Under the pieces are notes generated by a model. It did not search any database. It was not told the origin of the DNA and worked only from the letters and a program-made list of their open reading frames with translations. A stretch of DNA of 11,101 nt from Clostridiales bacterium (lineage in GTDB: Bacteria > Bacillota > Clostridia > TANB77 > CAG-508): contig DOYA01000127.1 of NCBI GenBank assembly GCA_003518755.1, forward strand, positions 1 through 11,101, read 5' to 3'. The translations under genes and the position numbers were made by a program. Positions 6,511 to 11,101 of the stretch are shown here, piece by piece; within the stretch, counting starts at the first letter, position 1, and each line of letters begins with the position of its first letter.

Positions 6511-7771
6511 TTGGAAAAATTAGTTATAACAGGTGGGACTCCTTTAAAAGGAGAAGTACAAATAAGTGGAGCAAAAAATGCAGCAGTTGCTATTTTACCG
6601 GCAACTTTATTAATAAATGGTATATGTACAATAAATAATTTGCCAAATATTAGTGATGTTAAAATTTATTGTGAAATCTTAGAAACTCTTGGTGCAAAAA
6701 TAATATGGAATTCAAAACATGAGATTACAATAGATACTTCAAATATTACTACAACAGAAGCTTCTTTAGAATTAACAAGTAAATTTAGAGCATCATACTA
6801 TCTACTTGGAAGTTTACTAAGTAGAATGGGATCAGCAACTGTTGGAATGCCAGGTGGGTGTAAATTAGGTGCAAGGCCTATCGATCAACACATTAAAGGA
6901 TTTGAAGCACTAGGAGCCAATGTTGAAACTACTGGTGGAAAAATAGTTGCTAAAGCAAAAAAATTAACTGGTACATCAATATATATGGATATAACCTCAG
7001 TTGGTGCAACCATAAATGTAATGCTAGCAAGTGTCCTTGCAGATGGTGTAACCATTATTGATAATGCCGCAAAAGAACCTCATATTGTTGATGTTGCAAA
7101 CTTCTTAAATACAATGGGGGCTGACATCAGAGGCGCAGGAACAGATACTATTAAAGTAACTGGAGTAAAAGAATTAAAAGGTGGAACCTCGTATTCCGTA
7201 GTTCCAGATCAAATAGAAGCAGGTACATTTATGGTAGCTGCAGTTGCATCAAAAGGTGATGTAACTTTAAAAAACTGTATAACAAAGCATTTAGAATCAA
7301 TTACAGCAAAAATGCTTGAAGTTGGCGCAATGGTTGAAGATTATGGTGACTCTATTAGAGTATATATGAATAAAAGACCATCAAAAGCTAATATTAAAAC
7401 ATTACCATACCCTGGATTCCCTACTGATATGCAATCTCAAATGGGGGTATTATTATCAATTTCAGAGCGGAAATAGCACCATAAATGAAAGTATTTGGGA
7501 ATCACGTTTCCAATATACTGAAGAATTAAACAAAATGGGTGCAAAAATTAATGCTCAAGGAAAAACTGCCTTTTTTGAGGGTGTTAAAGAACTTAAAGGT
7601 GCTCCAGTATTTGTTTCAGACCTACGTGCCGGTGCAGCTTTAATTATAGCTGGTATTATTGCCAAAGGAACCACCGAAATATATAATTTAGAATATATTG
7701 ATAGAGGATATGAAAATATTGAACAAAAATTTAGAAATTTAGGTGCAAAAATCGAACGAATTGAAGAATAA
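6511..7771 (+). pseudogene. murA: UDP-N-acetylglucosamine 1-carboxyvinyltransferase, interrupted by a +1 frameshift
   Basis: MurA transfers enolpyruvate from PEP to UDP-GlcNAc, the first committed step of peptidoglycan synthesis. The frame from the TTG at 6511 (GGGGG at 6499-6503 as ribosome binding site) shows SGAKNAA with Lys22 and Asn23, the catalytic-loop cysteine Cys117 in MPGGCKLGARPID (so fosfomycin-type target chemistry is intact), and PYPGFPTDMQSQMGVLLS. It then stops at a TAG (7474-7476) after 321 codons. The remaining C-terminal part, including the conserved DLRAGAALIIAG and YIDRGYENIEQKFRNLGA, continues in the next frame to 7771. Removing the C at 7468 restores LLSISEGNSTINESIWESRF, which aligns with the family motif LLS-V-A-E-G. 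The complete product would be about 420 residues, normal for MurA. This is either a true null allele (another MurA copy would then be needed) or a sequence error. yycJ follows after 15 bp. Confidence 0.93.
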
Positions 7772-7786
7772 TAAGAGGAAATACAT

Positions 7787-8578
7787 ATGTTAAATTTTAC
7801 TAGTTTATATAGTGGTAGTAGCGGAAACTGCTTATTTGTAGAAACACAAAATACTAAAATTTTAATTGATGCAGGTGTTAGCTTAAAAAAAATAGAAAAA
7901 GGATTAGAAAGTATTAATGTTGAACCTTCAGATTTAAATGCTGTTATTGTAACACATGAACATACTGACCATATACAAAGTTTAGGTAATTTATCAAAAA
8001 AGTTTGATTTACCTGTGTTCGCAACATCTGGCACATTTGATGCAATGCCAAAACAGACAGAAAAAATTTCTGAAACAAACCAAAAAAATATTTTTATAAA
8101 CGAAAAATTTTCTGTTGGCGATATTGAAATTTTACCATTTCAAATCCCTCATGATGCTGCAGACCCTTGCGGATTCACATTTTTTGCAGACAATAAAAAA
8201 ATAAGTGTAGCAACAGATATTGGTCATATGACAAATGATATTATAAAAAAAATTGATGGAAGTGAATTTATCCTTTTGGAATCAAACTATGATTCTGATG
8301 TTTTAAAATATACAAAATATCCTTTTAAGCTTAAAGAAAGAATTGCAGGTCCTACTGGTCATTTATCTAATAAAATTGCCGGACAAACAATTAATTATTT
8401 AATTAATTCGGGGTTGAAAAAAGCTGTATTAGGACATTTAAGCAAAGAAAGCAATTTTCCTGAACTTGCATATCAAACAGTTATGGATGAAATAATTTCA
8501 AATGGTACTAATATTGATGGATTCAACTTGTCTGTTGCAAAACGAGATTATCCAGGTGATGTAATAACAATTAGTTAA
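7787..8578 (+). CDS. yycJ: YycJ/WalJ-type MBL-fold metallohydrolase
   Basis: A metallo-beta-lactamase-fold hydrolase of the YycJ (WalJ, VicX) family, which is probably a nuclease and in Bacillus accompanies the WalKR cell-wall regulatory genes. Seen: the N-terminal SLYSGSSGNCLFVE (6-19) and LIDAG (26-30), the metal-binding HEHTDH (57-62), PHDAADP (121-127), ATDIGH (142-147), GHLSN (191-195) and LGHLSKESN (215-223), which together supply the usual two-metal ligands. The 263-residue length is typical. The ATG at 7787 has AAGAGG upstream and lies 15 bp after murA, so the two form one transcript. No wal kinase or response regulator is in the window, so the link to cell-wall control comes only from its murA neighbour and the family. 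Assignment to the family is strong; the physiological substrate is not established. Confidence 0.93.
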   Translation: MLNFTSLYSGSSGNCLFVETQNTKILIDAGVSLKKIEKGLESINVEPSDLNAVIVTHEHTDHIQSLGNLSKKFDLPVFATSGTFDAMPKQTEKISETNQKNIFINEKFSVGDIEILPFQIPHDAADPCGFTFFADNKKISVATDIGHMTNDIIKKIDGSEFILLESNYDSDVLKYTKYPFKLKERIAGPTGHLSNKIAGQTINYLINSGLKKAVLGHLSKESNFPELAYQTVMDEIISNGTNIDGFNLSVAKRDYPGDVITIS

Positions 8579-8652
8579 GTAGAATGTGGTTTGAGTAATC
8601 TCTGACTTCAACTTTATAGCTATATTTTATACATAAATCATTATATATACAA

Positions 8653-8768
8653 TTGTAGAGAAAATAATATTCTATTATAAAATGGAGATGTAAATTTGTT
8701 CAATTTGGTGGGGATATAAATTTATATTTTCATTTTTTGTTGTTTAAGGGGCTTTATTTTCTCTACAA
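8653..8768. repeat. 116-bp element with 15-bp terminal inverted repeats (MITE-like)
   Basis: TTGTAGAGAAAATAA (8653-8667) and its exact reverse complement TTATTTTCTCTACAA (8754-8768) bound a 116-bp AT-rich segment with no coding capacity and an internal ATATAAATTTATAT palindrome. The right end resembles the solo repeat at 3543-3562. I see no clear target-site duplication. It may be a non-autonomous mobile element or a large structured hairpin between yycJ and the small gene. Confidence 0.6.
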
Positions 8769-8796
8769 GATTAAAGTCTTTTATTTTTGAATTCTA

Positions 8797-8907
8797 TTAT
8801 TTTGACTCTTTAATTAATTTTTTTGATAAAAATTTTATAATTAAAAATTTAATAAAAATAAAAATTACTAAAAATATAAAAACAAATATTAAAATTTTAA
8901 GAATCAT
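8797..8907 (-). CDS. Small membrane peptide, 36 residues
   Basis: An ATG at 8907 opens 36 codons ending at TAA (8797-8799). The product begins MILKILIFVFIFLVIFIF, one hydrophobic membrane segment, and ends in a basic tail (KFLSKKLIKESK), as in many small membrane proteins, toxins of type I systems, or regulatory peptides. Supporting evidence beyond the frame: AAAGGA six bases upstream of the ATG, and a consensus promoter at 9017-9045 about 100 bp upstream on the same strand. Against it: in DNA this AT-rich, Ile/Leu/Phe/Lys-rich frames arise easily. I do not recognise a family. It is divergent from abrB and shares the spacer with two Spo0A-box-like sites. Confidence 0.5.
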   Translation of the reverse strand: MILKILIFVFIFLVIFIFIKFLIIKFLSKKLIKESK

Positions 8908-9016
8908 AAAACATCCTTTGATTTAATTTTAAATAGATTTTTAATTTACTCATTTAATTGTAATAATTTATTGGTTAATAATTATTCACAATTAATTTTA
9001 TCAACTTGCTAAAATC

Positions 9017-9045
9017 ATATTAACTCATTTTACATAATTTGTCAA
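9017..9045 (-). promoter_or_regulatory. Promoter of the small membrane peptide
   Basis: On the minus strand TTGACA (9040-9045), 17 bp, TAATAT (9017-9022). It would start near 9010, leaving a leader of about 100 nt before the ATG at 8907. Confidence 0.6.
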
Positions 9046-9064
9046 GAAAAATCGTACAACATAT

Positions 9065-9081
9065 TTCGACAAAATTCGACT
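9065..9081. promoter_or_regulatory. Tandem Spo0A-box-like sites between abrB and the small gene
   Basis: TTCGACA (9065-9071) is the exact reverse complement of the 0A box TGTCGAA; TTCGACT (9075-9081) has one mismatch and starts 10 bp later, one helical turn. A perfect TATAAT overlaps the second site (9081-9086), though without a good -35. Spo0A repression of abrB is known in Bacillus; binding here is inferred. Confidence 0.55.
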
Positions 9082-9129
9082 ATAATAATCTTTATATTTG
9101 TTTTTTGTGGAAATTTTTTACAAATAGTA

Positions 9130-9158
9130 TTGACTTAATTGTAAAAATATGGTAATAT
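9130..9158 (+). promoter_or_regulatory. Promoter of abrB with dyad around the -35
   Basis: TTGACT (9130-9135), 17 bp, TAATAT (9153-9158), starting near 9165. TTTTTACAA (9115-9123) and its inverse TTGTAAAAA (9139-9147) are centred on the -35 box, a candidate operator. The location also rules out the upstream ATG at 9149 as the translation start. Confidence 0.65.
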
Positions 9159-9208
9159 TGTTTCAAATAATTCTAAAAATATCTTTAATAAAAAGAGGAG
9201 GATTTATT

Positions 9209-9463
9209 ATGAAATCAACTGGTATTGTAAGAAATCTTGATGAATTAGGCAGAATTGTCATTCCTAAGGAAATTAGAAAGAAATTAGGTATTGACCAAAA
9301 AGATCCAATAGAAGTATATATTGATGGTAATTCTATTGTATTGAAAAAATATGAAAAAGGCTGTATATTTTGCAATAATTCTAAAGATTTACAAGTATAT
9401 AAAGACAAACTTATTTGTAAAAAGTGCTTAGATAAGATTTCAGATTTGAAAAATGAAATGTAA
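9209..9463 (+). CDS. abrB: AbrB-family transition-state regulator with C-terminal cysteine pairs
   Basis: AbrB-type proteins bind DNA as dimers or tetramers through an N-terminal swapped-hairpin fold and repress stationary-phase genes. The first 50 of 84 residues closely follow Bacillus AbrB: MKSTGIVRNLDELGRIVIPK, then EIRKKLGIDQKDPIEVYIDG and IVLKKYEK. The C-terminal part differs: Cys52, Cys55, Cys70 and Cys73 form a CxxC-x14-CxxC pattern that suggests a small zinc ribbon, a variant seen in clostridial homologues. Start: the frame stays open to an ATG at 9149, but that lies inside the promoter; the ATG at 9209 has GAGGAGG seven bases upstream and gives the canonical MKSTGIVR start. It converges on rsmI with a strong hairpin between them, as in Bacillus. 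Regulation probably involves the Spo0A-box-like sites and the dyad upstream. Confidence 0.95.
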   Translation: MKSTGIVRNLDELGRIVIPKEIRKKLGIDQKDPIEVYIDGNSIVLKKYEKGCIFCNNSKDLQVYKDKLICKKCLDKISDLKNEM

Positions 9464-9485
9464 TGACAAGATTTAATTATATAAA

Positions 9486-9532
9486 TAGAAGTTAAGAGGT
9501 TGGAAGTCAGATTTCCAACCTCTTAACTTCTA
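9486..9532. terminator. Heptamer-type hairpin between convergent abrB and rsmI, probable bidirectional terminator
   Basis: A perfect 20-bp stem (TAGAAGTTAAGAGGTTGGAA at 9486-9505, inverse at 9513-9532, 7-nt loop) lies 22 bp after the abrB stop and 23 bp after the rsmI stop. T tracts are weak: the minus strand reads TATTTATATAATT after the stem, the plus strand has none. The stem consists of heptamer-like units (AGAAGTT, AGAGGTT, GGAAGTC), and more units continue to about 9553 on the minus strand. Confidence 0.75.
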
Positions 9533-9555
9533 CCTTACACTTCTCCCCCTCTAAT

Positions 9556-10374
9556 TTACACAAACTCCTTATAAACCTCATTCTTGTTTACTCCCCTATC
9601 TTTTGCAATCTTTTTTATTATTTCTTTTTTTTCAAATCCTTGATTTTCATAAAATTTATAGTGTTCTTTTAAGTCTAAAGCATTTAAAAAATTTTCTTTT
9701 TTTTCCTTTTGTGCTCCTTCAATTAGAATAATCATTTCACCTTTTAAATTAACGCTTTTGTTTATAATTTCAGAAATATCTCCTCTAATAAATTCTTCAT
9801 GAATTTTAGTTAATTCTCTTGCTAAAACAATACGCCTGTTTTCAATAATATCAGATAAATCTTTTAGTGTTTCTTTTAATTTATGAGGAGCTTCATAAAT
9901 TATAATAGTTTTAGATTCAGATTCTATTTCTTCAAGTTTTTCTTTTCTTAACTTTTTATTTAATGGTAAAAAACCAAAAAACACAAATTCCTTTGTATCT
10001 AATCCAGAAGCAATTAATGCAGAAATTGCAGCACAAGCTCCTGGAATAGGTATTACTTCTATTCCCTCTTCAATTGCTTTTTTGGCAATTACTTCACCTG
10101 GATCAGAAATGCCTGGTGTTCCTGCATCTGAAACAACTGCTATATTTTGACCTTCTTTCAATTTTGCAATTAATATATCTTCTCTATTTTCTTCATTATG
10201 TCTATGATTACTAATTAATGGCTTTTTTATATCAAAATGATTAAGTAGTTTTAAAGCTGTTCTAGTATCTTCTGCTGCTATTAAATCAACTTCTTTTAAT
10301 ACTCTTAATGCTCTTAGTGTGATATCTTCTAAATTCCCTATTGGTGTAGCAACCAAATATAACTTTCCGTTCAT
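9556..10374 (-). CDS. rsmI: 16S rRNA (cytidine-1402-2'-O)-methyltransferase RsmI
   Basis: RsmI 2'-O-methylates C1402 in the decoding centre of 16S rRNA using S-adenosylmethionine. The tetrapyrrole-methylase fold is clear: VATPIGNLEDIT (8-19), AAEDTRT (33-39), the SAM-loop VVSDAGTPGISDPG (80-93), IPIPGACAAISAL (108-120), FGFLP (133-137) and YEAPHKL (160-166). The 272-residue length is close to the usual 280-290. The ATG at 10374 has AAAGGAA upstream. The trmN6-like gene lies 64 bp upstream in the same direction and abrB converges downstream, which reproduces the Bacillus yabB-yabC/abrB arrangement (yabC is rsmI there). The C-terminal portion, from about residue 225, is a lysine-rich helical tail typical of the family. 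Confidence is high. Confidence 0.96.
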   Translation of the reverse strand: MNGKLYLVATPIGNLEDITLRALRVLKEVDLIAAEDTRTALKLLNHFDIKKPLISNHRHNEENREDILIAKLKEGQNIAVVSDAGTPGISDPGEVIAKKAIEEGIEVIPIPGACAAISALIASGLDTKEFVFFGFLPLNKKLRKEKLEEIESESKTIIIYEAPHKLKETLKDLSDIIENRRIVLARELTKIHEEFIRGDISEIINKSVNLKGEMIILIEGAQKEKKENFLNALDLKEHYKFYENQGFEKKEIIKKIAKDRGVNKNEVYKEFV

Positions 10375-10413
10375 TTTTAATTCCTTTCATTGTTTATTTA
10401 TATTATTATATCT

Positions 10414-10435
10414 GGCGATTAAAATCGCCCCTACA
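10414..10435. repeat. GGCGATT/AATCGCC palindrome with TGTAGGGGCGATTTT repeat
   Basis: GGCGATT (10414-10420) and AATCGCC (10423-10429) form a short stem. On the minus strand TGTAGGGGCGATTTT (10421-10435) matches 3540-3554 in 14 of 15 bases. It is notably GC-richer than its surroundings and sits in the short gap between rsmI and the trmN6-like gene. Confidence 0.6.
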
Positions 10436-10438
10436 CAT

Positions 10439-11101
10439 CTATTTATTGTATATTCTCAAAATATCTTCTGTATAATTTCCATCTTCATCATATACATACA
10501 AATTATCTTCAAATTTTAGAAATGGTTTTCCACATTTTACTCCTTTTATGAGGATAAGGTTAGTTGGCTTTTGTTTATTTGGATAAACAAACTTGATTTT
10601 TTTAGGCTCAATACTATGTTTTCGCATTAAATACAAAATATCAACCAGCCTATCTGGTCTATGAACCATATAAAACTCTCCAAAATCTTTTAATAAGTAA
10701 CTTGTCGACTCTATAAAATCCTCTAAAGAAGCAGTTATTTCATGTCTGGATATTAATTTTTGACTATTTTCATTAACTAATCCTGTATTTAGTTTTTTAT
10801 AAGGAGGATTTGTTGTAACAGCATCAAAACTTCCTTTTTCGTATTTAGCTTTTAAATTTGAAATGCTGTCATTTTCTATTTTTATTCTATTTTCTAAATG
10901 GTTTAATTCTATGCTTCTACTTGCCATTTCCGCAACATCTTCTTGAATCTCTATTCCAATAAAGTTTGTATTTTTGGTTTTAGCAGATAACAAAATTGGA
11001 ATTATTCCTGTTCCGCTTCCTAAATCAATTACTTTTGAACTAGGCTTTATTTCTTTTGCAAAATCTGTTAATAAAACACTATCTATTCCAAAGCAAAAAC
11101 C
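10439..11101 (-). CDS. trmN6: TrmN6-like (YabB-type) N6-adenine methyltransferase, partial (N-terminus outside window)
   Basis: The frame is open to the right edge, giving 220 C-terminal residues; the N-terminus is missing. It is a class I SAM-dependent methyltransferase: the family segment GFCFGIDSVLLTDFA is at the very start of the visible part, the SAM loop DLGSGTGI at 26-33, an acidic ribose-binding position in GIEIQ about 20 residues later, and the catalytic NPPY at 98-101, which marks amino-group (N6-adenine or similar) methylation. In Escherichia coli the homologue modifies A37 of tRNA1Val; the exact target in Firmicutes YabB proteins is less certain. A TTG at 10991-10993 is not the start, since conserved domain sequence lies upstream. 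The stop at 10439 is followed by a small GC-rich palindrome and then rsmI, likely cotranscribed. In Bacillus a GIY-YIG gene (yazA) sits between these two; here it is absent. Confidence 0.9.
   Translation of the reverse strand, partial: GFCFGIDSVLLTDFAKEIKPSSKVIDLGSGTGIIPILLSAKTKNTNFIGIEIQEDVAEMASRSIELNHLENRIKIENDSISNLKAKYEKGSFDAVTTNPPYKKLNTGLVNENSQKLISRHEITASLEDFIESTSYLLKDFGEFYMVHRPDRLVDILYLMRKHSIEPKKIKFVYPNKQKPTNLILIKGVKCGKPFLKFEDNLYVYDEDGNYTEDILRIYNK

Larger units (their letters stand above)
8579..9208. other. Intergenic region between yycJ and abrB
   Basis: This 630-bp spacer has five parts: a degenerate pair of heptamers on the minus strand (8597-8610), the 116-bp inverted-repeat element, a probable 36-codon gene on the minus strand with promoter, two Spo0A-box-like sites, and the abrB promoter with a dyad around its -35. 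No terminator with a T tract was found directly after yycJ. Confidence 0.65.

Noticed and set aside
7461..7480. Programmed +1 frameshift in murA
   Set aside because: The site has no slippery codon followed by a rare codon or in-frame stop at the shift point, and MurA is not known to need recoding. A plain one-base insertion explains the data.
7555..8034. 159-codon open frame on the minus strand across murA and yycJ
   Set aside because: It is antisense to two clearly conserved coding sequences, has no ribosome binding site of note and no family features.
9163..9408. 81-codon minus-strand frame across abrB
   Set aside because: Antisense to abrB, no ribosome binding site, no recognisable protein features.
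3601..9553. CRISPR array
   Set aside because: The repeats are 7-bp degenerate units in inverted pairs with no regular spacers and no cas genes nearby.

Overview
This window looks like chromosomal DNA from a low-GC, endospore-forming member of the Bacillota, most likely a Clostridia-type organism. The reasons are the very high A+T content, strong GGAGG-type ribosome binding sites, near-consensus sigma-A promoters, a spoIIR sporulation gene, an AbrB-type transition-state regulator with a Spo0A-box-like site nearby, and a PgcA-type phosphoglucomutase. I cannot name the species. There is no sign of phage, integrase, transposase, CRISPR array, tRNA or rRNA.

Layout. (1) 1-819, minus: the N-terminal part of a secreted, possibly beta-propeller protein with a perfect TTGACA-17-TATAAT promoter. 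(2) 1164-4880, minus: a carbohydrate-activation block with a NUDIX hydrolase, a PgcA-type alpha-phosphohexomutase and a UDP-sugar pyrophosphorylase of the UAP/UDPGP family; clear terminators follow the NUDIX and pyrophosphorylase genes. (3) 4998-5441, minus: an unrecognised small alpha/beta protein with its own promoter. (4) 5688-8578, plus: spoIIR, murA and a YycJ/WalJ-type metallo-beta-lactamase-fold protein. murA is broken by one extra base, a C at about 7468. (5) 8579-9208: a 630-bp spacer holding a 116-bp element with terminal inverted repeats, a probable 36-residue membrane peptide gene, a tandem Spo0A-box-like site and the abrB promoter. (6) 9209-11101: abrB (plus) converging on rsmI and a trmN6-like methyltransferase (minus, running off the right edge). 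This arrangement matches the Bacillus subtilis yabB-yabC/abrB neighbourhood.

Working together: the phosphohexomutase and the pyrophosphorylase can supply UDP-sugars for envelope polymers, MurA commits UDP-GlcNAc to peptidoglycan, SpoIIR passes the forespore signal to the mother cell, AbrB governs stationary-phase genes, and RsmI and the TrmN6-like enzyme modify RNA.

The most unusual layer is intergenic. Several spacers carry arrays of a degenerate heptamer (consensus near AGAAGTG, strict 7-bp period) arranged as inverted pairs that fold into hairpins. Two of them sit at transcription ends, and one runs into the 3' end of spoIIR and provides its stop codon. A second short repeat family (TGTAGGGGCRATTTT, and ends reading TTTTCTCTACAA) links three other spacers. 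I did not find a clear new multi-gene system; the heptamer hairpins, the small membrane peptide with the Spo0A-like site, and the murA frameshift are the best leads.
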